Positions 9,127 through 17,094 of a DNA stretch of 52,739 nucleotides are shown one piece after another; within the stretch, counting starts at the first letter, position 1; each line of letters opens with the position of its first letter. The translations under genes and the position numbers were made by a program. Location: the NCBI RefSeq assembly GCF_003364265.1, contig NZ_NXLW01000014.1, positions 1-52,739 of the forward strand, in the 5' to 3' direction. Source of the stretch: Helicobacter aurati. Lineage in GTDB: Bacteria; Campylobacterota; Campylobacteria; Campylobacterales; Helicobacteraceae. The notes beneath the pieces are model-generated. The model did no database searches and had not been told where the DNA came from. It was given only the letters and a program-made list of their open reading frames with translations.

Positions 9127-10470
9127 TTATAGGTTTAATTCTCTTTCTAAGCCAAAAGCGGCATTGAGGATATTTTGTTCATCTAAGAATTTCCCTATGA
9201 ATTGCATGCCTATGGGTAGTGGTTTCTTGATTACAGGAATGCTTATAGCTGGTAATCCAGCAAGATTCGCTCCTATTGTGTAAATATCACCAAGATACAT
9301 TTCAAGAGAGCTTTTTGTCGCATTAAACGTAGGGGCAACACTCGGTGCGACAGGGAGAAATATCATGTCGCAGTCTTGGAAAATTTCTTCATATTGTTTT
9401 TTGATAAGTGTGCGCACTTTTTGTGCTTTCAGATAGTAAGCGTCATAATAACCACTGCTTAACACAAATGAACCAAGCAGGATTCGCTTTTTAACTTCAT
9501 CACCGAATTGTGAGCGCGAATTAAAATAAACATCTTTTAAATGATCTCCAGCGATTCTTCTGCCATAGCGAATGCCATCAAACCGAGCGAGATTCGCGCT
9601 TGCCTCTGCCATCGCAATAATGTAATAACTGCTAATATGGTAGTCTAAATTTAACATTTGTTTTGGAATAAGTGTGTGCCCCATGGATTCTAATGTTTTT
9701 AATGATTCATAGTAAGCGGATTGCACTTCTTTAGTTGCTTCTGGGATAAAGTCCTCTAGGATAGCGATTTTAAAGCCTTTGTTTGGGTTGAGCTTAGAGA
9801 ATGTGGTTGTTGAATCTTGCTGTAAGCAAGTTGAATCTTTTTCGCATTTCCCGCTAATAATGTCAAGTAATAGGCTTGCATCTTCTACATTTTGCGTAAT
9901 AGGACCGATTTGCTCGAGGCTAGAGCTATAGGCTACTAAACCATAGCGACTCACTCGTCCGTAGCTAGGCTTTAATCCGACGACTCCGCAATAACTAGCT
10001 GGTTGGCGAATGCTCCCTCCTGTGTCGCTACCAAGACTAGCGATAGCTATGCCTGCTGCTATCGCTGCTGCACTCCCTCCACTTGAGCCGCCAGGAACTA
10101 CATTTGTATTGTGGGGATTTTTTGTTTTCCCATAGCAACTTTTTTCCGTAGTGCTTCCCATACCAAATTCGTCCATGTTTGCTCTGCCGAAAGGACATAA
10201 ATTAGATTTTTCTAGCTTCTCTATCGCGCTCGCGCTATACGGTGATATGAAACCATGCAGAATCTTGCTTGCACAAGTAAGTAGGCTGTCTTTGACACAA
10301 ATGTTATCTTTAATCAGAATAGGAATCTTGCCCTTGTCTTTGTCTTGAATCTCTGGAGTTTGTATGTAGGCATTGAGCTCTTTGTAGGATTCTATTTTTT
10401 TGCGTAAGTCGTGTTTTAGATTCTCTATTTCTTGTTGATTGAGGGACATCGCTTGTTTTAGTGTGAGCAT
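9127..10470 (-). CDS. gatA: Asp/Glu-tRNA(Asn/Gln) amidotransferase subunit A
   Basis: GatA is the glutaminase subunit of GatCAB, which converts misacylated Glu-tRNA(Gln) and Asp-tRNA(Asn) to the correct amides; Campylobacterota depend on this route. The 447-aa protein carries the amidase signature with the Ser-cisSer-Lys triad: Lys54 in PILIKDN, Ser129 in [10 protein letters not shown] and Ser153 in [10 protein letters not shown]. The spacing matches known GatA proteins. The length is normal. gatB and gatC are not adjacent. It is divergent from metG across a short promoter region. Confidence 0.96.
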   Translation of the reverse strand: MLTLKQAMSLNQQEIENLKHDLRKKIESYKELNAYIQTPEIQDKDKGKIPILIKDNICVKDSLLTCASKILHGFISPYSASAIEKLEKSNLCPFGRANMDEFGMGSTTEKSCYGKTKNPHNTNVVPGGSSGGSAAAIAAGIAIASLGSDTGGSIRQPASYCGVVGLKPSYGRVSRYGLVAYSSSLEQIGPITQNVEDASLLLDIISGKCEKDSTCLQQDSTTTFSKLNPNKGFKIAILEDFIPEATKEVQSAYYESLKTLESMGHTLIPKQMLNLDYHISSYYIIAMAEASANLARFDGIRYGRRIAGDHLKDVYFNSRSQFGDEVKKRILLGSFVLSSGYYDAYYLKAQKVRTLIKKQYEEIFQDCDMIFLPVAPSVAPTFNATKSSLEMYLGDIYTIGANLAGLPAISIPVIKKPLPIGMQFIGKFLDEQNILNAAFGLERELNL

Positions 10471-10577
10471 GAAAGATTCCTTCGCAATGGGTTTACAGAA
10501 ATCGATTATAGCTTTGTTTGGTTAATTCCCTTTGTTATCTCTCTTGGGAAGTCGTGGGTTATTGTTGATTTTTAAAG

Positions 10578-10583
10578 TATAAT
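10578..10583 (+). promoter_or_regulatory. TATAAT -10 box before metG
   Basis: A perfect TATAAT in an AT-rich setting lies 52 bases before the metG ATG. There is no obvious -35, as usual for sigma-70 promoters in this phylum. A transcript starting about 7 bases after it would begin near the upstream in-frame codon at 10590, which argues for the later start at 10635. Confidence 0.55.
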
Positions 10584-10634
10584 TATAAGTTGTTTTATAA
10601 TACGTATTTGCGAGATTTGGTAAAGGATAAGTTA

Positions 10635-12626
10635 ATGAAGCGATTGCTAACTACCCCTATTTATTATGTAAATGATATTCCTCATATTGGACATGCTTAT
10701 ACAACTATTATTGCTGATGTACTCAAAAAATATTGGAGTCTTCGGGGCGATGAAGTTTTTTTGCTTACAGGAACTGATGAGCATGGACAAAAGATTGAAG
10801 AAGCGGCACAAAAGAAAGATATATCTACCATAGACTATGTTGATTCCATTTCGAGGCAATTCCGAAATACATGGGATTGTTTTGAGATTGATTATGATAA
10901 ATTTATGCGTACAACTTTTATGGAACATAAAATCAGCGTGCAGAAAGCTTTTGAAATTATGTTCGATAGAGGTGATATTTATAAAGGAGAATATGAAGGT
11001 AGATATTGTGTGAGTTGTGAAAGCTTTTTTACTCAAACACAAGTTCTTGATGAAATCTATTGCCCTGATTGTGGCAAACAAACGCAGCTTGTCAAAGAGG
11101 AGAGCTATTTTTTTGCGCTCTCGAAATATCAGCAGAGATTGCTTACATGGTATAGAGACAATCCTCAATGTATTTTGCCTTTGCATAAGAAAAATGAAGT
11201 TATAGTCTTTGTAGAACAAGGTTTGCAGGATTTGTCTATCACTAGGACTAGCTTTGAATGGGGGATACAGATTCCAGAGAAGTTTCATGATAAGAAACAC
11301 ATTATTTATGTATGGCTTGATGCCTTAATGAATTATATTAGCGCGCTAGGCTACGGGCTTACCCAGCCAAAGACAAGGGAGATTCTTGATGGTTATAAAG
11401 AGCAAAACCCGTGCTTAGATTCTCAAATGCAGTATTTTGAGCATGCTACACATATCGTTGGTAAGGATATTTTGCGATTTCATGCAGTGTATTGGCCAGC
11501 CTTTCTGATGAGTCTTAATATCACACTTCCTCGACATATTTTTGTGCATGGTTGGTGGACGATTAACGGAGTAAAAATGAGCAAAAGTTTAGGGAATGTT
11601 GTGAATCCTTTGGAAATACAGCAGGCATATCCTATGGATATTTTTCGTTATTTTTTGCTTAAAGAGGTTCCGTTTGGACAAGATGGTGATTTCTCACAAA
11701 CCGCGCTTATTAACCGTAATAATGGCGAATTAAGCAATGATTTAGGCAATTTACTTAATCGTTTACAGGGTATGAGTGAAAAGTATTTTGCCTCTAGTTT
11801 GCAAGAGAGTTTTTGCTTAGAGAGTTATCAGGAGTCGCGCAAGAAAATTAATGCTATAACAACACAATGTCATACATATATGGAAAATATGCAGTTACAT
11901 AAGTATTTAGAATCTGTTTGGGAGCTTCTTTATCTCGGGAATGAGATGATTACAAAAATTGCTCCGTGGGAATTAATAAAGGCGAATAAACATAAAGAAT
12001 GTAAGGAGTTTTTGAATCTGATTGCAAATATCCTTGCTAAAGCTGGGTTGTTGCTTTATCCTATTATGCCTCATGCGTGTCAGAAGATTGCTCATTGTCT
12101 TGGTTTTAGTATAGATTCTAAGAGTTTTGCTCTTTTAATTACGCAGCATGGCTATTTACACAATTTTGTGCTTACAAAAGTCGACGCCTTGTTTCCTAAG
12201 ATAGAATCTAAAAAAATAGAATCCTCAAATTCCCAAAATTCCGATGAAAAGTCCGATTTAGCTCCGCCACCACAAACACAAGCCTCTCAAGAATTTTCTA
12301 ATCGCATTTCTCTTGCGGATTTTCATAAAATAGACATTCGTATAGGCACAGTTGTAGAAGCGAGTAACTTGCCTAAAAGTCGCAAATTATTGAAGCTCAA
12401 AGTAGATATAGGTGAGACTAGACCAAGGCAGATTATTGCAGGCATTGCGGAATTTTATCAGAGTGACTCGTTGATAGGTAGGCAAGTTTGTATCCTTGCT
12501 AATCTTGAGCATGCAAAATTTATGTCAGAAGTCAGTGAGGGCATGTTGTTGGCTGTTAAAGATAAAGAGGGGCTTAGCATCTTAGGAATAGAACAAGAAC
12601 GTAAAAATGGCAGTAAAATTAGCTAA
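10635..12626 (+). CDS. metG: Methionyl-tRNA synthetase
   Basis: This class I synthetase charges tRNA(Met). The HIGH motif is at residues 17-20 (PHIGHAY), the zinc knuckle has CVSC and CPDC pairs at about residues 127-147, and KMSKS is at 314-318. A C-terminal EMAP/Trbp-like tRNA-binding domain starts near DFHKIDIRIGTVVEAS, after a Ser/Pro-rich linker containing repeated IESK units. I chose the ATG at 10635, not the frame opening at 10590, because AAAGGA lies just upstream and the protein then starts directly with the Rossmann strand. Full length is 663 aa. Confidence 0.96.
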   Translation: MKRLLTTPIYYVNDIPHIGHAYTTIIADVLKKYWSLRGDEVFLLTGTDEHGQKIEEAAQKKDISTIDYVDSISRQFRNTWDCFEIDYDKFMRTTFMEHKISVQKAFEIMFDRGDIYKGEYEGRYCVSCESFFTQTQVLDEIYCPDCGKQTQLVKEESYFFALSKYQQRLLTWYRDNPQCILPLHKKNEVIVFVEQGLQDLSITRTSFEWGIQIPEKFHDKKHIIYVWLDALMNYISALGYGLTQPKTREILDGYKEQNPCLDSQMQYFEHATHIVGKDILRFHAVYWPAFLMSLNITLPRHIFVHGWWTINGVKMSKSLGNVVNPLEIQQAYPMDIFRYFLLKEVPFGQDGDFSQTALINRNNGELSNDLGNLLNRLQGMSEKYFASSLQESFCLESYQESRKKINAITTQCHTYMENMQLHKYLESVWELLYLGNEMITKIAPWELIKANKHKECKEFLNLIANILAKAGLLLYPIMPHACQKIAHCLGFSIDSKSFALLITQHGYLHNFVLTKVDALFPKIESKKIESSNSQNSDEKSDLAPPPQTQASQEFSNRISLADFHKIDIRIGTVVEASNLPKSRKLLKLKVDIGETRPRQIIAGIAEFYQSDSLIGRQVCILANLEHAKFMSEVSEGMLLAVKDKEGLSILGIEQERKNGSKIS

Positions 12627-12650
12627 GTAGCATTTGGTTAGGATTGATTA

Positions 12651-12765
12651 TTAACAATGATTAGAAAGTGTGGCTTCACGATTAAAAAATGTCTGCAAAA
12701 CATCTATTACAGATTCTGCGGTAATCTCATTAATAGGCAATGAACTATTGGTACTATATTTTTTT
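12651..12765 (-). other. Out-of-frame C-terminal extension of the GT9 gene after an A7 run
   Basis: Read with six A residues where the sequence has seven (12759-12765), the GT9 frame continues past the current stop for 35 codons to a TAA at 12651-12653, giving 414 aa in all. The added residues include LPINEITAESVIDVL, a helix pattern like the end of other GT9 proteins, where I-x-x-I-x-x-E-x-V is common. The cause could be a real frameshift, a slippage-controlled end or a base-call error. Confidence 0.6.
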
Positions 12766-13896
12766 GCATAATTCTTGATAGATTTTATTATTTTCTAAAT
12801 GAGACATGATAGACGGATGATAAACAGGATAATAGTTGCTGCTTAGATTCTTTGGATAGGGAGTAAATCTTCCGAGATGATTTCCATTTGAGATAACAAT
12901 AGTGGGTATTTGCATAATTGCACCTAAATGTGCGCAGCCCGTCTCATTGGAAATAAGCAATTTTGCATTCTGTATGATTTCTAGTAAGTTTATAAGAGTG
13001 GTTTGTCCAACGAGATTCTTTACTTTAATTGCCGTGTTGTTGGTTGATATTTCTATCATTTGTTGCAGTACTTTGCTATTTTCTATGTCTTCCTTGCCTC
13101 CGCAGATAAGAATATTCATCTTGTATGTGGCAATAAGATAGTCTGCTACTTTTTTGAAATTCTTTATGTGCCATTTGCGATAAGCTGCATTCGCTCCAAT
13201 AAATAATACGGTATATTTATTCTTTGCTAAAGAACGTTGTTGGTTAGATTCTATGTAGAGTTTGGTAAAAAGCTTCTTGCCCAAAAGGGTCTCAAAAAAA
13301 TCTTGATTGCGATAAAATTCAAAAACAACAGATTGCTTGCTAGGGAAAAGTTGCGTATAAATTAAATCTGCTTCTTGCTTTTTGGGCACTGGTAAATTAA
13401 CACAATCGCCTTCTGACGCACATTTATAGGTTGCAAAAACATGTTTGGCAAGTGTTTCGCTTATTGCATCGCGCGACTGCAATGGATTAATGAACAGGTT
13501 ATAGATATGCGATTGGATTTTGCGTAAGAAAAAAAGAGCGTAAAATGGGTTTTTATGGAATCTATTTCTATCAAGCCAAATGAAATTATTTATAGATTCG
13601 CTTTCTAAGGTTTCACTTAGTGCTTGCCATGCGATATTCCCTAATAAAGTGATTGAATGGGTGGGGTATGCTGTTTTGATTTCATGTAGAAAATTGCGAA
13701 AAAGCAAATAATCACCTATTCCATCTGTACGTAAAATGAGTATTGAATCTTGTTTGTTGGTATCGTTATTTTGTTTTTTACTATGTGGCTTACTTCTTGT
13801 GCACAGAAGAAAGAAAAGGTTGCGTATGTTTGCGCGTAATCTTCTCCATTGTTGTTTAATGGTTGTTTTATAGCGAACTTGAGGAGCATTATCCAT
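12754..13896 (-). CDS. GT9 family (heptosyltransferase-like) glycosyltransferase, C-terminus out of frame
   Basis: This 380-aa protein has the ADP-heptose:LPS heptosyltransferase (GT9) layout. An N-terminal ILILRTDGIGDYLLFRNF strand sits unusually deep, after a basic leader of about 50 residues. The donor-domain strand is VLFIGANAAYRKWH and the C-terminal signature is SNETGCAHLGA near residue 315. It probably adds a heptose or related sugar to a lipo-oligosaccharide core. The frame stops directly after an A7 run (12759-12765), and removing one A would add 35 residues that look like the usual GT9 end. Its ATG overlaps the long version of the upstream GT4 gene by 8 bases, with AGGGAA just upstream, suggesting translational coupling. 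Confidence 0.85.
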   Translation of the reverse strand: MDNAPQVRYKTTIKQQWRRLRANIRNLFFLLCTRSKPHSKKQNNDTNKQDSILILRTDGIGDYLLFRNFLHEIKTAYPTHSITLLGNIAWQALSETLESESINNFIWLDRNRFHKNPFYALFFLRKIQSHIYNLFINPLQSRDAISETLAKHVFATYKCASEGDCVNLPVPKKQEADLIYTQLFPSKQSVVFEFYRNQDFFETLLGKKLFTKLYIESNQQRSLAKNKYTVLFIGANAAYRKWHIKNFKKVADYLIATYKMNILICGGKEDIENSKVLQQMIEISTNNTAIKVKNLVGQTTLINLLEIIQNAKLLISNETGCAHLGAIMQIPTIVISNGNHLGRFTPYPKNLSSNYYPVYHPSIMSHLENNKIYQELCKKI

Positions 13897-15415
13897 GCCG
13901 TTCCCTAATTAAAAGAATCCTCTTGCTTTGTTGCAAAGATAGAATCTTCATTGAGAGATAGATGATAGTTTTTATTTTATTGATGTTATACCGCTGCAAG
14001 TAGAAAGGATGCAGTATTGCGGATGGATATTTGTTAGAGCTCGATAGTTGTTTATAGTATAGAATGGGCGTGAATGTGGCAAGTAGTAAAGCAGCAAGAT
14101 AGTCGCAATAAGACTTAAGGGTTACCCCCCCCCCCCCCGTTAATTGTTTGTAGATTGTGATGTATTGGGAGGCAACGATGTCGTAGCTGAATTTCTCTAT
14201 AATAGAATCCCGAGCATTTTTTGCAATATTTTGTGATTCAGAAACATTGCGATTTGCTAGCCATTCTATGCCATTTTTTAGGTCTTGTGTGTCTAAAGGC
14301 TTTGCTAGGTAGCCGTTTTGTTTATGCTGTATCATATCACCATTACCGCCAATATCAAAGGCTACGACTGCTGTACCACATGAGAGAGATTCCATAATTG
14401 CATTACTAAGATTTTCAGCTAAAGAGGGCTGAATGAATATATCGCAAGCATTATAGAGCAGTACTAAAGCTACCTCATCATGTATTACTCCTAAATTTGT
14501 CATTTGTATCCCATCGATATTTTCGCTTTCTCCTCCAAATACCAAGAGTTCGTATTTTTCTTTATTGTTTAGCATTTTTAACGCTGTTTTTAGTTGAAAG
14601 AATCCCTTGCGTCGCACCGATGAGCCGCCAATAGCACCAAAAGCTAAGAGAATCTTGTCGCTTTTAATACCCAAAGCCTGTTTAGCAAATGTTTGAGAAA
14701 GAGGCTTATAAAAGTCCGTATCGATAGGATTAGGCAGGTTAATAATTGTTTTGTTGTTTAGTAGTAAAGATTCTTTCGCGCGTTTGGCAATCCATGATGA
14801 GAGTCCATTGATAGTAAGATTGAGTTTATTATAGGTTTTTTGCTTGTTTGTAAATGTGAGATAGCTAATATCGCGCGAAAAGCTTTTGTGTGTTTTATGG
14901 GTATGTGTAGCATTGGAGAATAGGGGGCATATTCTGCAGCCATTTCGTGCGCCTTCACATCCTTGTGCGACATAATGGCAACCTCCTGTGTACGCATTTT
15001 CATCATGTAAACTCCAAAGCATTGGCTTTGTAAGAGAGGCAAGATTATGGATATTAATAAACCCTCCTTCAATCCAATGCAAATGTATGATACTCGGTGC
15101 AAAAGATTCAATTTGTCGCAATAAGGATTGATTGTTGGTGCTAAGATAGGGAATATGAATGTTTGGTGAAAAATAATCCTTAGCATTTTTTAAAGAATGT
15201 CTAAAAGGCAAGAGTGAGAGATTGCGTAGGGATTTTGTTAAAGATTTCCTCATTTTAGATTGTTTAAGCACATGTATATTCTGTATGCAGCTTGTCTGTT
15301 GTTGCGTGAGAATTAAGGAATGTACGTTTGCTTTAAGTAGAGCGCAATGGAGGCGAACGCAAGCTCTCCCCGCTCCGCCATTGTCTTGAGTAACAAGATG
15401 TAGAACCCTTAACAT
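13889..15415 (-). CDS. GT4 family glycosyltransferase with poly-G tract at its end
   Basis: This surface-glycan transferase has a GT-B fold. The start NGGAGRACVRLH, the cysteine cluster around GGCHYVAQGCEGARNGCRICP, and the donor-site E-x7-E region LAENLSNAIMESLSCG place it with WcaC-like GT4 enzymes. The family-like part ends at IVASQYITIYKQLT (Thr426). A G14 tract follows at 14125-14138. With 14 G the frame runs on for 78 residues (GGGGVTLKSYCDYLAALLL onward) and stops at 13889-13891, inside the start of the GT9 gene. With 13 G the protein would stop at 430 aa, with 15 G at 433 aa. The leader from the divergent palindromic promoter is about 26 bases. Confidence 0.87.
   Translation of the reverse strand: MLRVLHLVTQDNGGAGRACVRLHCALLKANVHSLILTQQQTSCIQNIHVLKQSKMRKSLTKSLRNLSLLPFRHSLKNAKDYFSPNIHIPYLSTNNQSLLRQIESFAPSIIHLHWIEGGFINIHNLASLTKPMLWSLHDENAYTGGCHYVAQGCEGARNGCRICPLFSNATHTHKTHKSFSRDISYLTFTNKQKTYNKLNLTINGLSSWIAKRAKESLLLNNKTIINLPNPIDTDFYKPLSQTFAKQALGIKSDKILLAFGAIGGSSVRRKGFFQLKTALKMLNNKEKYELLVFGGESENIDGIQMTNLGVIHDEVALVLLYNACDIFIQPSLAENLSNAIMESLSCGTAVVAFDIGGNGDMIQHKQNGYLAKPLDTQDLKNGIEWLANRNVSESQNIAKNARDSIIEKFSYDIVASQYITIYKQLTGGGGVTLKSYCDYLAALLLATFTPILYYKQLSSSNKYPSAILHPFYLQRYNINKIKTIIYLSMKILSLQQSKRILLIRERHG
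14125..14138 (-). repeat. G14 homopolymer tract (C14 on the + strand)
   Basis: Fourteen consecutive C on the plus strand, read as G14 in the GT4 gene. Tracts of this length are well known slippage hot spots in Helicobacter and Campylobacter. Both neighbouring lengths meet TAA codons within a few bases (TAACCCTTAA follows the tract), so the tract switches between a long and two nearly identical short products. Confidence 0.95.
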
Positions 15416-15443
15416 AAGTTGCCTTTTGTAGCCTTGCTAGGAT

Positions 15444-15467
15444 TATTATAACAAATTTGTTATAATA
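15444..15467. promoter_or_regulatory. Perfect 24-bp palindrome with divergent TATAAT boxes
   Basis: The half-site TATTATAACAAA is followed immediately by its exact reverse complement. The plus strand reads TATAAT at 15461-15466 and the minus strand reads TATAAT at 15450-15445. The minus box is 29 bases before the GT4 ATG, a sensible promoter distance. The plus box is about 230 bases before the DUF2972 ATG. The two transcripts could compete for polymerase, and the symmetry would also suit a dimeric regulator. Confidence 0.6.
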
Positions 15468-15697
15468 CGTGCTTGTCAAAATATACAATAGTTTAATCGT
15501 CATAGCGTAGAATAGTATAGTCAGATTCTGAGTTGCTATGTATTATTGTGTGGAATTTGGGATTTTAGAGAACGTGAAGTTTGAAGTATCATTCTTGAAA
15601 TGGATATGGAATTTGATGCAAGATGAAACTTGCATGTTGATTCTTATACCAAGCTAGCAGATCTATGATAGTTAGAAATTGTTTAGGAAGGGAATAA

Positions 15698-16903
15698 ATG
15701 GGCATAGCGAAGTCTCGAACAATTAGACTCCTTAAAGAAAAAGGGTTGTTTTATTCATTGTTGTATTTTTGTAAGAAACGTAGCAACAAAGCGATACGAA
15801 TATCACAACGATGTTATTATCAATTGCTTTGGTGTTTTTATAAAGAGATACCTAAAAATTATCATGGAATCTTAATTTATAATGGAGTAACTGGCGGAGG
15901 GGCTCTTACGAAATTTTTTGAGAGAAGTGCGGGTATTACGACACCAAATCCTTGGATGAATCCCCATTTTAAAAATATGATTAACTATTATGCTTCGCAA
16001 TATCGGACGGCTAAAGACGAGACAAAGGGAAGAATAATGGTATATGGGAATCCGGGATTTGATTGCTATACCGATAAAGAACTTGCAAAATTCTTTGCCC
16101 TTTTAAATAAAAAAGTACCTGTTGTGTTTCTTGTGCGCGATCCGATTTCACGATTGAAAGCCTATATTAATCACGGTGCTGATTGGTGGGAACATAGAAG
16201 TGACGTTTTTACTTTAATGCACGATCCAAGCAAAATTATTAATAGAATCTCTTATCATGGCACTCGCGATGAGGAACAACGTAAATATCCCACTACGGAA
16301 TCCATTAAAGAGTTTTTCACTCGCTCTGATATTTTTCTTTATTTTTCACTTACACAAAAGATTCCCAATGCTAGCGAAATAATTTACATGGATATGAGTG
16401 AAATTAACAAGGAAAAGATATGGCAGACTATGAATACTCTTAGTCAGAAATTTTCTTTGCCTAAACCGCAACTTAAAGATAAGCCTTTCTTTGAGCAAAA
16501 GATTTGGGATTCTACTGCGAAAATATTACCGCTCACTCTTTTTGCCCATCCTAAGCACATTGGGAAGAGTTATACCACTGATTGCAGCATATTGTATTAT
16601 CAGGTGTTTTATCGAGATAAGATTCTTAAAGAGGCAGGTGAGGGCGGCATACGATTATTTATCACAAAAGATTCAACATTCAATAACAAAGAATCTCAAT
16701 CTGTGCGTTATAAAGATATTACACAAGAATTATTGGCAGATACAATAAAGACTGATATATATATATATATATATATCTTATACGGATTATGCAATATTGC
16801 AGGGCAATACAGAGCTCTTTACCGCTTGCAAAATGTATATGCAGAAATTTATGCGAGCTTTGGAAGAAAGGGTGAAGTTAGAATCTCAAACTCTTGTGTG
16901 TGA
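15698..16903 (+). CDS. DUF2972 family protein, phase-OFF in this sequence
   Basis: This protein of unknown activity belongs to a family I know from Campylobacter and Helicobacter surface-structure loci. Landmarks are VVFLVRDPISRL near residue 143 (reminiscent of the R-D-P-x-x-R motif of sulfotransferases, but this is only resemblance), ILPLTLFAH near 280 and a GGIRLFIT strand near 317. The frame enters an (AT)11 run at 16755-16776, coding IYIYIYI, and then leaves the family sequence. The last 42 or so residues are not conserved-looking. The family's usual C-terminus is present just after, in another frame. AGGAAGGG before the ATG is a strong ribosome site. A 230-base leader precedes it. Confidence 0.82.
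   Translation: MGIAKSRTIRLLKEKGLFYSLLYFCKKRSNKAIRISQRCYYQLLWCFYKEIPKNYHGILIYNGVTGGGALTKFFERSAGITTPNPWMNPHFKNMINYYASQYRTAKDETKGRIMVYGNPGFDCYTDKELAKFFALLNKKVPVVFLVRDPISRLKAYINHGADWWEHRSDVFTLMHDPSKIINRISYHGTRDEEQRKYPTTESIKEFFTRSDIFLYFSLTQKIPNASEIIYMDMSEINKEKIWQTMNTLSQKFSLPKPQLKDKPFFEQKIWDSTAKILPLTLFAHPKHIGKSYTTDCSILYYQVFYRDKILKEAGEGGIRLFITKDSTFNNKESQSVRYKDITQELLADTIKTDIYIYIYILYGLCNIAGQYRALYRLQNVYAEIYASFGRKGEVRISNSCV
16755..16776 (+). repeat. (AT)11 dinucleotide tract
   Basis: Eleven AT units inside the DUF2972 coding region. The conserved C-terminal frame is offset so that a gain of one unit (12) or loss of two (9) would join it to the N-terminal frame. Slipped-strand changes at such a tract are a standard phase-variation mechanism. 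Confidence 0.95.
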
Positions 16904-17069
16904 GGAACAGGTGTTGGAGTATCTTCAAGAAAATCAAGATATAGCTAAAAAGCTGCAAGCCATTTTCGACTATGAACTACAAGATATTCGTAGAGTAAGA
17001 CCGGATATTATCAATTCATGGCAGTATTATTTGAGGTTTCAAGATATGGTAAAAACCATTGACAAATAG
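16797..17069 (+). CDS. Out-of-frame C-terminal segment of the DUF2972 gene
   Basis: This frame carries the typical DUF2972 end: a helical stretch [12 protein letters not shown], then [15 protein letters not shown], then [20 protein letters not shown], which matches the family's RPDI-x-x-SW-x-YY-x-x-F signature as I remember it. It is in frame upstream through [13 protein letters not shown] back to the (AT)11 tract. It has no good start of its own (TTG, no ribosome site), so it is almost certainly the missing end of the upstream gene; together they would make 457 aa. Its stop lies 25 bases before the next gene. Confidence 0.8.
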   Translation: MQGNTELFTACKMYMQKFMRALEERVKLESQTLVCEEQVLEYLQENQDIAKKLQAIFDYELQDIRRVRPDIINSWQYYLRFQDMVKTIDK

Positions 17070-17094
17070 CATAGGGAATTACAAGGATAAAAGC

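Noticed and set aside
10647-11300. 217-codon open frame opposite metG
   Set aside because: It lies wholly antisense to a well-supported essential gene, with no start signals.
14758-15186. 142-codon open frame in another frame of the GT4 gene
   Set aside because: Same-strand shadow; the GT4 frame has all family motifs across this stretch.
15474-15479. TTGACA on the minus strand as -35 of the divergent promoter
   Set aside because: The spacing to the minus TATAAT is 23 bases, too long for a standard sigma-70 promoter.
15698-16160. Calling the DUF2972 protein a sulfotransferase
   Set aside because: VRDPISRL resembles a PAPS-binding motif, but I see no matching 5'-phosphosulfate loop near the N-terminus, so the activity is left open.
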